Assembly (NCBI GenBank): GCA_033239125.1
Contig: BSWB01000006.1
Location: 30,558,001 to 30,622,000 of the forward strand
Origin: Fagopyrum homotropicum
Lineage: Eukaryota; Streptophyta; Magnoliopsida; Caryophyllales; Polygonaceae
Direction: 5' to 3'
DNA: 64,000 bases
Positions 12,444 to 26,816 of the stretch are shown here, piece after piece. Numbering within the stretch: position 1 is the first letter of the stretch; each line of letters starts with the position of its first letter. The notes under the pieces are model-generated. The model made no database searches. It worked only from the letters and a program-made list of their open reading frames with translations, and was not told the DNA's origin. A program made the translations under genes and the position numbers.

Positions 12444-13562
12444 ATGGCGGTGACGGTGTGACTGATTTGCCTTTGAGTGCCTTGATCATTTCTTGACAGA
12501 TTGGCTGAGTGAATCTTGGATCAATGTTTGAGTATCTGCTTCCATCTCCAATTGCGAACTCCAATGGTGTCTCCGCCGTTTCTTGTTCTTGAGCAACATT
12601 AGCAACAACTTTGGTTCCTTTCTTGGTCTTTTTCCCTTATACCAGTCCATATATGCAATTACTTCGAAATAATCATATGTCAGGTGTCATTCCATATTAC
12701 GAATTGTGCATCGTTTTCTCTCACCATTCAAAGCCTTCTTGTTAGATTCCTTCTTGTATGAGAATCCACCATTTCTAGTACCATTGAAATTTCCTCCCCG
12801 TGACCTGTTCGCACCTGCCATGAAGGTTGTTGGCTCAGTAACAAAGCTTGATATCTATTTCTCAACTTGTGTCACTAGATAGTAGGCACAATTCAGATTT
12901 GGAAGTGGCTCCATCGACAAGATTTGACTCTTTACCGAGTCAAAATCAGCATTTAAATTGATCAAGAAATGCATCAATTTGTTTTGATTCTCCAGTTCAA
13001 AAAAACAAGCAATCACCTTGCATACACATTTCTCCAAGCCACCACATGTACATGATGAAATACAATTCATGTATCATAATTCATCCCAACAACGCTTAAG
13101 TTTGTTGTAATATGTAGTCATTGTTGATAGACTTCCCTGCGTACATGATTTTCTTCAACACTTGCTTGAGTTGAAAAATCAAGGGAGCATTACTTTGATT
13201 GTAACGCTCAAGAATCTCCAGCCATCGATCTCTCGAAGAAATGGTGTAGATGAATGAATTGGACAACTCCGGCGGCATGGAACTCAAGATCCAACACACT
13301 ACCATCTTATCGCATCTAATCTAGCAAGCAAGATCGCTCGATTCATCATCCGGTCGCTTGATCGTCCATCCACAAATCCGATCTTCATCATCGCTCCTAG
13401 GGCCATTCGCACCTGTCTGTTCCAGGTAGTGAAATTATTTCCATCGAATAATACACTAATCAATGAAGATCTTGGATTAACTGAATTTAACAGTGACAAA
13501 GGATTTCCAAGTCTAATTGCATTGAATTGCATAATTTGTTCATTTGTAGGTGGCCCTGCCAT
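12444..13562 (-). pseudogene. copia element II gag
   Basis: The first ATG at 13562 opens a frame with FDGNNFTTWNRQVRMAL, the typical start of copia gag (Retrotran_gag type). Frameshifts near 13300 and 13080 split it into three pieces. Near 12700 a zinc knuckle can still be placed, but its second cysteine reads R and its last reads Y, so metal binding is lost. A spacer rich in K, T and P links it to the protease. Confidence 0.75.
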
Positions 13563-13670
13563 GATTGCAATAACTTATTGTCGATCACAGAAAAGAGGAA
13601 TGTGTTATGTGTTTGTAAAAGTAGGAAAATAAAACTCGAAATTGCACTCTTTCTCTCAATCAATTCCTGT

Positions 13671-13684
13671 GTGCTCTAATACCA
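13671..13684 (-). other. Primer-binding site of copia element II
   Basis: TGGTATTAGAGCAC on the minus strand, one base from the common plant copia primer site TGGTATCAGAGC complementary to initiator tRNA-Met. It touches the LTR end without a spacer, which fixes the LTR boundary at 13685. Confidence 0.85.
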
Positions 13685-13801
13685 TATTAAATTTGTGGAT
13701 CTAGATTGAGTTTATTCTAAGGATGAAAAAGAAAGATGAACAACATAATCTGAAATTTTCTTCTATTTTCTCTTAACACCACATAACTTGTCTATTACAC
13801 C

Positions 13802-15518
<1,717 letters not shown>

Positions 15519-15581
15519 TATATATATATATACGAAGAACCGGTTCACACATGAATTTTTGTCACATCAGCACTCTCTATA

Positions 15582-16050
15582 CAAACCCATCCTTGGGGTG
15601 GTGAAGGTCAATTCGGAAGCAACCATAAACAATAGTTGGACTAGTTTGGGTACGGGGCGAGAGACTCTAACAGTTGTACCCTTCGAGGATAGGTTATAAC
15701 GAATGTTCCCAGTATTTCACCTCTGATGGCGGAGCTTCTTGCGATCAGGATGGACGTCAAGGGATCTTTGAAGTGCGGTTTCCCAATGTTGTTTTGAATC
15801 CGACTTCCTGCTGGCAATCAAGGTCTTGAAGGGGGAGGTGCACATTGCGGTAGCATGTGAGCTAATCGTGGAGGATATCACGAGTCTTGCGGTGTTCTTT
15901 ATTTTATGTTAGTTTGTTTTTGTAATTCGGGCCGGCAATACGGTGGCTCATTTGATGGCTAGGCATTGTCTTGTGAACAATTTGATGAAAGGTTTTTTAG
16001 CAAGGGGTTTACCAAAGGGAACCTTTGATTTAGCCGAGATTAATGTAACT
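15582..16050 (+). pseudogene. RNase H-like (RVT_3) ORF remnant, downstream half
   Basis: With frame changes, the translation runs LGVVKVNSEAT, then PLMAELLAIRMDVK, then CGFPNVVL, and ends with AGNTVAHLMARH and a short tail stopping near 16050. That order (VKVN.DA, ..AELLAI, ..N..AH.LA) is the plant RNase H-like domain of LINEs and solitary RNase H-like genes. Stops and indels make it non-functional. The 5' half is beyond the copia insertion at 8220-8528. Confidence 0.7.
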
Positions 16051-16434
16051 TAATATATGCGACTTTTAATTCAAAAATAAATAAATAAAGCAAGCCCTTT
16101 AATTACACGAGTATTGTTACCCGATTTCAGGTATCCTATTTTTGTTACCCGATTTTTGTTACGGGATTTTTGTTACAACAAATACTTCCTTATTTTAGGC
16201 CATTTTATTTCATTTAATCATTTTTCTTATTTATCTTCTTTTTCTTAATTAATTGATAGGATAGGAACCTAGTGTGTACATTAAACAAAATTGGAAAATT
16301 TTTCCTACAAATTAAGAAAAAAAATTCTGAAACTAGGAACAATATAAAAATATTGACGATAATAGAAAGTATCTCAAGTTTGGGGAAAATTCGGAGTTTA
16401 AAACTACAATTTTATTCTTATTTTTTGAAGTTAA
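16051..16434. other. AT-rich spacer
   Basis: No gene seen. Three short copies of 'ttgttaccCgattttt'-like sequence lie at about 16115-16180. Confidence 0.4.
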
Positions 16435-16620
16435 AAACACATCAACCGCAGTTTCAAACTACAGGTTTCGAAAAAAAAAACACATAAATCGTAGTTTAAA
16501 ACTGCGGTTTATGAACAAAAAAAAATTTACACTTAAAAACATAAACCGCAATTTCAAACTGCGGTCTATGAACAAAAAATCGAAATAAAACCGTAGTTTT
16601 AAATTACAATTTCTTCATAT
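16435..16620. repeat. Tandem array of 'AAACCGCAGTTT / AAACTGCGGTTT' inverted words
   Basis: Three to four degenerate units of about 58-60 bases, each pairing a version of AACCGCAGTTT with AAACTGCGGTTTATG. Each unit could form a hairpin. No flanking duplication was found; it may be the subterminal part of a DNA transposon. Confidence 0.55.
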
Positions 16621-17193
16621 AAATAAAACTATGGATATGTCACGCACTTAAAAGACTTTCTATTCTCGTCAATATTTTTGTTTCCTTCCTAATTTTATTT
16701 CTTTTAATTTATCTTACTCTTTAGGGAAAACATCCCACAAAGTAAGCACTGTATAACCGATCTTTCCGAAAAACTCAATCCCGTAATTTATATTTATTTG
16801 AATTAGGTGGAAAAAAATCTCAAAATTTTATCCGATAATTTCACAATATTTGTGTTATCCTTATATGCATCTTTATAATAAAATAGTGTATAGCTCGCAC
16901 CTAGTGCGGGTTTGTTAATAAAATAGCTTATCATATTACATTTTTTACTATATTATATGTTGCTAACTTTTTTAGTTATGTGTTACGAGCTCGTATAAAT
17001 AACGCGTCAAGTGTTACATAGTAAATGAGATCACGTAGCCCATGTGTTGATCATTAATTAGTTTTATGCTAATAATTTTTTTAAAAATCTAATTTATTAT
17101 TTAATAAATAGTAATTTAAATAAAAAAACATAATCATATAATTTAAAAATACCATAATCGGATACGAATTCAATTAGCAAAAAAAAAATTAAT

Positions 17194-20100
17194 TGGCTTA
17201 ATTTGTGATTTAGTAAATGATTTAATCCAAAAAAAAACATAAGAGTGCCACGTCAGTATTAGTTTTGTATATTTTAGTAAAGTATATAGAATATAGATGT
17301 ATATTTAGTATATTGATAAAATAAGAATTACGAATTTAATAGTTCAACGGTCCACAAATTAGTAGGTTACAAGGACCCACAAATTAGTAGATCATAAGGA
17401 CCCACAAGAGCACAACGACCCACAAATCATTAGGTCACAACGACCCAAAAATCATTAGGTTAAAACGACACAAAAATTAGTAAGTCACAATGATTACATA
17501 CAAATACTAATCCGATATGAATAAGTATTATATTTGATTCTGACCAAAAGGTTCAGAAATGTATGAATTTTATAAGCCTCAAACACTCTAGATATATTTA
17601 TACATCTTTTCGAAGTGTCATCCTTTCTTCATAATCGATGTGGGAGAACAAAAATCATATTTTACAAAATAATTATGGTTTAATTAAAAAAAAATATTTA
17701 TTAGCTTAATTCGTGATTTAGTAAAAAGTTTAATCCGAGAAAAAACTTGGGGGCGCCACGTCAGAATTAATGTCTTTTGTTTTAGTAAAGTATATAGAAT
17801 ATATATGTATATTTAGTATATATTGATAAAATAAGAATTACGAATTTAATAGTTCAACGATGCACAAATTAGTAGGTCACAAATGACCCACAAATCAGTA
17901 GGTCACAAACGACCCACAAATCAGTAGGTCACAAACGACCCACAAATCAGTAGGTCACAACGAAAATTAGTAGATCACAATGACCCCCACAAATTAGTAA
18001 ATCACAAGGTTCCACAAATCATTATGTCACAACTCACAGCGACCCACAAATTAGTAGGTCACAACGACCCACAAATAAGTAGGTCACAACGATCCAAAAA
18101 TTAGTAGCTCAGTAGGTCACAAACGACCCACATATTAATAGGTCACAAACGACACACAAATTAATAGGTCACAACAACCCACAAATTAATAGGTCACAAG
18201 GACCCACAAGTTATTAGGTCACAAGGACCCACAAACAACGACCCACAAAGTATTAGATTAAAACGACCCACAAATCATTAGGTTAAAACGGCCTACGAAT
18301 TAGTAGGTAACAACAATCGACATTCAAATACAAATCCGGTATGAATAAGTATTGTACTTGATTCTGACCAAAAGATCCGAAAATTTATGAATAGTATAAT
18401 CTTTAAACCTTATAGGTTTATTTATAAATGTTGTAAAACTATCATCTTTTTCTGATAACCGATGTGGGATAACAAAATTCATATTTTTACAAAATAATTA
18501 TGGTTTAGTAAAAAAAAGATTTATTAGCTTAATTCGTAATTTAGTAAAAATTTTAATCCGAGAAAAAACGTGGGGCGCCATGTCAGAGTTATTGTCTTTT
18601 GTTTTAGTAAAGTATATAGATGTATATTTAGTATATTGATAAAATAAGAATTACGAATTTAATAGTTCAACGGTCCACAAATCAGTACGTCACAAACGAC
18701 CACAAATCAGTAGGTTACAACGACCCACGAATCAGTAGGTCACAACGACCCACGAATCAGTAGGTCACAATGACCCATGAATCAATAGGTCACAACGACC
18801 CACAAATTCATAGGTCACAACTACTCTCAAATTCATAGGTCACAACGACCCACAAATTAATAGGTCACAACAACTCTCAAATTCATAGGTCACAACGACC
18901 CACAAATTATTAGATCAAATCGACCCACAAATCATTAGATCAAAACGAACTACAAATCAGTAAGTTACAACGACCCAAAAATCAGTAGGTTACAACGACC
19001 CAAAAGGTCTAGAAATGTATGATTTGTATAATCTTCAAACCTTGTAGGTCTATTTATACATGTTGTCAAAGTGTCATCCTTCTCTGATAACCAATGTGGG
19101 ATAACAAAATTCATATTATACAAAAAATTTTAAGGTTTAGTAAAAAAAAAATTATTGGCTTAATTCGTGATTTAGTAAAAAATTTAATCCGATAAAAACA
19201 TGGAGTGCCACATCAGTATTAGTGTCTTCTGTTTTAGTGAAGTATATAGATATGAAGAAAGTTAAGCTTACGTGTATGAGATAGGCTTATGAACAATATC
19301 TTTTAATTTTAAATATTTGGAAAAAAATTTAAAAGAGGAGGAAATGTTATTGTAATCGGAATTAGTTAGTAATTCAAATAAAATACTTTAAAATTGGAAC
19401 TAAATAAAAAAAGATTTAGGCTAATTATGGTTTAGTAAAAAAAAGATTTATTAGCTTAATTCGTGATGTAATAAAAAGTTTAATTCGAGAAAAAACGTGG
19501 GGCGGCACGTCAAGAAATAGTGTTTTTTATTTTAGTAAAGTATATAGATGTATATTTATTATATTGATAAAATAAGAATTACGAATTTAATAGTTCAATG
19601 GTCCACAAATTAGTAGCTCACAAACAACCCACAAATCAGTAGGTCACAAGGACCCACAAATTAGTATGTCACAAGGACCCATAGATCAGTAGGTCATTAC
19701 GACCCACGAATCAATAGGTCAAACAACCCACGAATTAGTAGGTCACAACGACCCACGAATCAGTAGGTCACAACGACCCACGAATCAATAGGTCACAACA
19801 ACCCACAAATTCGTAGGTCACAATGACACACAAATCCATAGGTCACAATGATACACAAATCAGTGGGTCACAACGACCCACAAATTATTAGGTCAAAACT
19901 ACCCAAAAATATGTAGGTCAAAACGATCCAAAAATATGTACGTCAAAACGATCCAAAATCATTAGATCAAAACGACCCAAAAATCATTAGATCAAAACGA
20001 CCCAAAAATCACTATATCAAAATAACCTACGGAATTAGTAGGTCACAACAATCCATATACAAATACTAATCCGGTATCAATAAGTATTATACTTCATTCT

Positions 20101-20252
20101 GACCAAAAGGTCCGAAAATGTATGATTTGTATAATCTTCAAACATTTGAGGTCTATTTATACATGTTGTCAAAGTGTCATCCTTCTCTTATAACCGATGT
20201 GGGATAACAAAATTCATATTTTACAAAATAATGAAGGTTTAGTAAAAAAAAG
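17194..20252. repeat. Higher-order repeat: 25-26 bp minisatellite blocks within 0.3-0.8 kb units
   Basis: Units start with a conserved 'ggcttaattCgtgatttag' segment at about 17194, 17699, 18520, 19152, 19449 and 20252, giving periods of roughly 505, 821, 632, 297 and 803 bases. Each full unit is: a leader ending 'gaatttaatagttcaacgg', a block of the monomer CACAAATCAGTAGGTCACAACGACC, and a trailer with 'aaccgatgtgggataacaaa'. Length differences come mainly from monomer number; the 297-base unit lacks the block. Confidence 0.9.
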
Positions 20253-20339
20253 TTATTGACTTAATTCGAGATTTGGTAAAAAAATTTAATCCGATAAAAA
20301 TATGGAGTCTTAATTTCTTTTTTACAAAATAATCAAAGA

Positions 20340-21465
20340 TTCTAGCTATCTTTTAAACAAATCTTTTAAAAACATAAAAGAAGGATTTTTTTTAATATTC
20401 TTAATTATTTGTACCGGAAAAGTGTTTACTAATTTGTTTTATAAAATTTATATACTTTAATAAAAAAGATTTTTTGACCTGTTTGTTTTCTGGCACAAAA
20501 AATAAAGATTTATTGGCCTATAAGATCTTGGAGAATCTCCAATAAAAAAAACTACGTATAATTTTGAATAGCAATATGTTAGTTTAGTAAAAAAAATATT
20601 TTAATTTAAAAAATAAAGATTTATTGAGCAAAAAATTCTTAATTGTGGAAGCTCTATAGATGTTTCAAATTCTTAATGTAATATACTCATGTACACCTGG
20701 CATGTCAAATTAGGGAGAAGCTAACAATATTTAATGAAGCCAATAAAAAAATAACAATAATACAAATTATTGGTTCGTTGAAGATGAAGCAAGAGGAATT
20801 TCTATGGGGATTTGGCATGGTTATCGTTTGGTTTTTGTCTCTTAAGAGTCCAACACTCATCTACTCCATTTTATAGTATTTAAATGATCACACCAACTTT
20901 ATATTCAAGCATCACAGAATGAGCAACAATTTGCCCAAGTTTTGATTCGTTCTCCTTCGTTAATAATTAGGAGGATTATTTTCTCCGCACCCGATAAATA
21001 TTTGGATCACTTGATTGGAAAGAGCGGGTGAAAATTTCAAAGAACCGGGTGATGAGGATGATGAGCGAGATTTTGTATCCAACTAGACCCGATAGGTTTA
21101 AAATATTTTGAATTTTGTGTATTTAATTTTACGATTATAAAAGTATGATGATTTTTGTTGTTGTTTATATTATAATAAATCAGTAAAATGTTATAAATAA
21201 TTTTTTAACCTTATTTTTGTTATAATGTATTTTTAATAAAGTAGAAAAAGTTAGTGCTGATGCGGCAGTTTCACAATTTTTTTCGTAATAAATTTTTTAC
21301 TAAATTACTAATCAAGTCAATAAATATTTTTTTTTTTTACTAAAAGTAGATTTTATTAAATAGTTATGTCGGTTATCCTTGTAATGTTACGTAAAGATTT
21401 GATTAATAACAATCTTGTAATCTTGTTAAAGAAGTTCTATTTCAAACTAAAATTTTAAGAGGGGT
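20340..21465. other. AT-rich interior of the Helitron-like element
   Basis: No gene seen. It contains repeated 'gatttattg' and 'tagtaaaaaaa' strings related to the trailer of the neighbouring higher-order repeat. Confidence 0.4.
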
Positions 21466-21870
21466 ATTACGGGCACGGCGATTTCGTAAACGCACGAAGG
21501 TTACGAAATCCGTGACCGCCACAGTCACAGGTTTCGTAACCGTAAAAAAAAATTCCTGACACCACGGTTACGGGATCCATAACCATGATGGTGTCAGAAT
21601 TTTTTTTTTGGGTTAGAATTCACATAGAAAATTATCACGGATCCGAAACCCGTAATCGTGACGGTTACGGGTTCCGTAATCGTGACGGTTACGGGTTTCG
21701 TAATCGTGATGATTTTCTTCACTTTTTTATTTATTTATTTTTATGTTTAGAATTCACAAAGAAAATCATCACGTTACGGAACCCGTAACCGTGAAAAATA
21801 TGTCACGGTTCGGAACCCGTAACCGTGACGGTCACGGGTTCCGTAACCGTCGTGCGTTTGTGAATTTCAT
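21466..21870. repeat. Cluster of ACGGTTACGGGTTYCGTAA palindromes
   Basis: At least eight copies, in both orientations, of 'gttacgggttccgtaa' or close variants, joined by 'tcgtgacg'. Because the word and its complement alternate, most of the 400-base stretch could fold into stacked hairpins, and it is much richer in CG dinucleotides than the surrounding DNA. The 67-residue open stretch reading N-R-D-G-Y-G-F-R repeats here is a by-product of the repeat. Confidence 0.75.
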
Positions 21871-22570
21871 CGCCACGTGTTTACGACTCCGAGTTTTAAT
21901 TTAAAAATAGTAAAAGTTGTGGAATAATCACAAAAATAAAAAAATTTCAAATAAGGTATTTTCTAAAGTAAAACTTGCGAGAGAAGTTCAATTATATTGT
22001 AACCCCGCTTTACTTCCCACTATATTTATAGTCTATAGATCACCTAATTGTGGTGGATTCATCAATATTTCACGTTCCTATAAGCAAGAGTTTTTTTTCG
22101 TTATTTAGGTTAACAATTACTTCCTTTTGGAAAATAAAATTTTCATTGTTGTCTCATTAATGTGTTCTCATAATCATTTGATTCTAAGGGGTTCAACACA
22201 ATCAAGTATCGGTGATAAATTAGTAGTTTTATGTTATCGATTCATTATGTAATATGAAAATTTATTGATATTTATGTTATTGCAAATTAAAAGATTGTTT
22301 TTTTTTTTCCTATATCTTTATAATGAACAAATTATATACGTTGACGGTATTCCTTGGTTTATATCATTAACATACACAAGTTTTAAATCATTTATTAGCA
22401 AATATCCGTTCAAGGCACGGACTATGAACTAGTTCATTTAAAAAAATATTAACTTGTACTACATGTGCTCAAATGCTATAAAAAAAATACATTATAAGCT
22501 AACAATATTTTTAACTTTTAATCATATGTGGGTAAAGCCATTCATCGGACTGTTGATAGATGAATGCACC

Positions 22571-23281
22571 CAGTGGCGGATCCAAGGGGGGTAACGGGTG
22601 GTACGGTGCCCCGCCTGGCGACGTCGTTTTGCCTTAGGAAGGAAAAAAAAGAAGGAAAAAATCCTCCTTAAAACAAATTATGTTAAATGTTGTTCTACTA
22701 GCTCATCTGCTAGAGGAAGGGAAGGAGGTACAAGAAGTCGTGGGATTGAGTTTTGGGAGTAGCAAAAAAGTTCCTTTTTATTTTATTGATTTATTTTAAA
22801 CAAATTACAATATATTTAGATGGAGAGATTAAATGATGTTTATTTATTATTTCATTAATTCCTAACTAATACAATAAAATTAATATAATTTTTAATACAA
22901 TAATTCATCAACAACTATCTAATTTATATGACAATATATTTATAAAAGAAACTAAATATACAAAATAATTTTAAATTTTATCTAAGTAAAAAAATAAATT
23001 TAATAAAATTAATATAGTTTTTAATACAATAATTCATCAACAACTATCTAATTTATATGACAATATATTTATAAAAGAAACTAAATATATAAAATAATTT
23101 TAAATTTTATCTAAGTAAAAAAATAAATTTAAAGCTCAAATTTATAGTATAAAACTTAAGTAAACTTTTTTTATTTATTTAATTTACATATTTTATTGTT
23201 TAATTTCAAGCTTAATATTCGACTTCCCTTATAAATTTTTTTTTGTGCCCCTCCAACCAAAAGTTTCTGGCTCCACCACTG
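22571..23281. mobile_element. Non-autonomous hAT element (CAGTGGCGGA terminus), 711 bp
   Basis: Ends CAGTGGCGGATCCA and TGGCTCCACCACTG are terminal inverted repeats, flanked by a perfect 8-bp duplication AATGCACC (22563-22570 and 23282-23289). No transposase. The interior contains a direct duplication of about 125 bases (about 22876-23000 and 23003-23128) that is nearly identical, so it is recent relative to the element. Confidence 0.92.
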
Positions 23282-23289
23282 AATGCACC

Positions 23290-26149
23290 TGACGAGGTTA
23301 ATAAGTGAGCAAAGAAAATGATCCGTCCACCCATTATCATCTTTATTAATAAGTGACTCAAATCTCTAACAAAACGTTCTAACAAAAACTTATTTCAAGT
23401 TCAATGACAATAAAACCTCTTACGCATTGATCCATCCACCTTGATGAGCGAAGAAAATGATCCGTCCACCCTTTGGATGGAGATGCGCTCCTTACTCCTG
23501 GTGATCAACATTTTCGGTTCTCTATTATAACATCAATCCCATTAAATGAAATGGCATACTTACTTCGATATGTGTGACAATTTCATCTTGATCACTATAT
23601 TTCATTACATCGAATGGGATATTTTTGCTTTCACCGTCGGCTTCAACATCGACTTCTTCAAAAATGTATGTCGACATTTGTACGAGTGTTACGGATCAGA
23701 GAGGTGAATAGTGATTTAATTTCATATGTAAACGATGAAATAATTTGATATATATATATATACACACACATGGACATAAACTTGTGTCTCCAACGACAAT
23801 ACATGTAACATACTAATCTATCGGTTACTTTTAAAATACGACTGTTGTGTTGCAGATACATAAAAGTGACCCTATGCGCCCAACTACGCGCTTCAAAAGG
23901 CGCATATCTTAAAGCACGCATGCGTCCGGATGGCTGGCTTACTCGAATAACAATCATTTATATAAATGGATAATAATTTAATTAATATAAACAAAGCACG
24001 TTTCTAGATCTACCTTAATATATGATCGCGTTTGCCTTTCCAAAAAAATATAATGGCAAGTGGCAAGACACCGATAGGTCATCTTACACGGCTCTCAAAT
24101 CTCGATCAATCGAGCTTTTGGATTTTTTTGTAAAAAATAATATAAAAGCCTATTTACACGTTCTACGTCGGAGGAAGAAAGAATATTTTCCAGTTGAATT
24201 TGCAAAGGCAAATATACCATTCTTTCATAGACATCCATACTTTTCCTTGAAGGGTATATAGTCTGTAGCAAAAGGCAACAATAAATTTTGAACAAGGCAT
24301 TCAAAAAATAATAAAAGAAGGTAGTTAATGTTGTGAAAAGGGTCATACCTGTATAGCATTAAGAGGTCCTTTATATTTATATTGATATCTTCGTATCAAA
24401 TACCAATTATGAGTATCAGGTATGAGTACTAAAATACGGATATCGGATTGATATGTGATAGTTTTGTTTAAGTGTCAAGATATGAGTCCAAATTAAGAGT
24501 ATGATAACTATTAACTAAAACTTAAAGTATATATGCCTCAAAATTATGTCGGCATGTGATGTATTTTAACAACCAAACCAAATTCAAAGAGGGAGGGGCG
24601 AGAGCAAGAAAGAGGGATTTTCACAAACCCTAGATCTGAGAAAATTTCAAATCTACTCAGTAATCAACAAAAGAAAACGACAAAGAGAAGAAGTTACTTG
24701 AGAAAAAGAAATTTTGATGAAGAAGTCCACACGATCTAGAGAAGGAAGGAGGGATGAGTATGAGAGAAGAGGAGATGAATGAAAGATAGGAAAAGAGAAG
24801 AAACATAGAAACAAAAAAAAAAAGAGTCGGTAATACCTTTCAAATATCAATATATCAAAAGGTATTAAAAATGAAAATTAAAATACGGATATCAGGGTAT
24901 TAATTTATTACCGATATATAAAAATATCAAACACCGGGTATGAGTATGGATAATACACATACCCATACCTTAAAATAGTATAAAACCCCATTAAACTTAT
25001 CTATTGGGTTCGGACCAATGCACATCTGCTTCTAAATGTGCGATAAAATTTTCACGTCAATTGAGTAGGACGATCGTACATAAATAATATAAAGCAATAG
25101 ATTCAATATATAAGAGTGGTGAACTTTTATTACAAAACCACCTCATGATGAGAGTTCGAATCAACGACTCAAACCATTTAAAAGACAAAATGACCCCATT
25201 TGATTAATTTAAAACCAAAATGACCAAACTTAAACCCGAATCGAATGACATGATTACATGCTTTAACTTATTACAAAGAATCTTCAATTTTTTGAAAAGT
25301 ATTTGTACGTAAGAAGAAATTTGTGGCATTTTAGTAGTTCATATAATGAAAGGAAGGAATATGCCATGGCCAGGTAAACCATGTGCTCATTTGCTCTCGA
25401 TATGCCATATTTAAACTAAAGCTGTCTCACGTAAGTTCTCCACAAATTTCCTTAGTTTTGACTTATGCCTACGTACCAATTTTCATCTTCCATCAATCTA
25501 AAACAGTCAAAATTAAAGATCAACATGAAGCATATTGTTCAACTTATTTAGTATACTCAAAATTTCTAATACATAATTTTAAATTTGAAATTTGATCAAG
25601 AACATATGGTACTTGTTATTAATTTATGTTCTTTTGAGTTTTTATTAATTTCTTTCTTTGTTAATTATGTAGGATCATTTACGTATCTAAATATGTATAT
25701 ATTTCCTCAAGGGTTGCGCGCTGCCCACGCATTATGAAATTGATTTTGAGTTGTCCAGAAAAAGACATGCAACTATACGTTATTACTTACAAGTTTCAAG
25801 CACCAAACTTGAATTATTTCTCTTTTTTATATTGAGATTGACTTATATCATTTATACTTGAGTCGTTATTAACCCTCAGGAAAATTATAAATATACCCAG
25901 TTTCATGTTATATACGCATGATTTTTTGTACTTATATGTGCAATTCGTTAGAGTTGACAAATTTTGTTTAATTCAAGTGTTCTAGTCTTTGGGTATAACC
26001 TTTTATATTTTATGTTTAAAAAGGTTATAACTTGACAAAAATTGTTTGTTTATATAAAAAACTATGTTTTTAATTTAGATAACTACTCTGCATATGTACG
26101 TATAATATAAAACTACTAAAAACCACCATTAATAATTATTTTTTTTAAA
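23290..26149. other. Intergenic DNA without recognisable genes
   Basis: AT-rich. Two copies of 'gaaaatgatccgtccaccc' (23317 and 23455 areas) and direct repeats of 'aaaatacggatatc' near 24433 and 24882 suggest worn transposon debris. The 79-codon open stretch at 24022-24261 shows no motif I know and overlaps an equally long antisense one. Confidence 0.4.
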
Positions 26150-26816
26150 AAAATTCTTTTAATTTTTTTAACATGCTACCCTTATCGTTCATCTATTTAT
26201 AATAAATCACCCTTTATAATTTTTTTGACATAAAATCACCCTTAATTTTCAAACGTTTACAATTAATCATCCTATATTAGTTATCAAATACTTTAAAGTT
26301 GAAACATTGACAAGTAATTTCGATCATTAATTATTAATATCATAATTAATTTCAATATTTTGATTAAGTATTATAATTTATAACAAAAAATAAAAATGAT
26401 ATAAATTATTACCCTGTACAAAAAATAATTCAATGAAAATTACTTACTAGTAAACTATCGCCTACAAAATCAATTCTAATCAAATCTAATATCGTCTCAA
26501 CTATAGCTAAATTGATGATGTGATTCTAGAATTTGTTTTTTAAAAAAAACTTGTCACTTATTTTAGTTTATCAATAACCACATCATTATAACATTTTTTA
26601 ATTTAAAAAAATCCTTGAAAAAAAGTGAAAAAATTTTAGGTTAAAAACTTTCCAAAATAGTATGGAAAAATTACAATAAAAAAGAATAAGAGAATTTTGA
26701 AAAAATATTCCCAATAAACACGAAAATTTTGGGTCAAATGTAAAGCAAAAATAATAATAAAAAAAAATTGAAACCTTACTCACGGAAAGTTTTTTCTTTT
26801 TATGTAGGTTTTTCAT

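Larger units (their letters stand above)
16870..22432 (+). mobile_element. Probable non-autonomous Helitron carrying minisatellites
   Basis: The 3' end is persuasive: a hairpin TCCGT...ACGGA at 22405-22421, seven bases, then CTAG (22429-22432) followed by T. The 5' end is proposed at TC (16870) preceded by A, giving insertion between A and T as Helitrons do. A perfect hairpin CGCAC-CTA-GTGCG lies 26 bases in. There is no Rep/helicase ORF. The interior holds a higher-order minisatellite (17194-20252) and a cluster of ACGGTTACGGGTT palindromes. The 5' boundary is less certain than the 3'. Confidence 0.55.

Noticed and set aside
17345..20050. Regular short repeats resembling a CRISPR array
   Set aside because: Units of 25-26 bases follow each other without unique spacers and the genome is a plant's; it is a minisatellite.
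24022..24261. 79-codon open stretch, basic C-terminal half
   Set aside because: No motif, no homologue I recognise, and an equally long antisense stretch; likely chance.
24340..24975. A MITE bounded by 'ggtatgagta' words
   Set aside because: The matching words are in direct, not inverted, orientation and no target duplication is visible.
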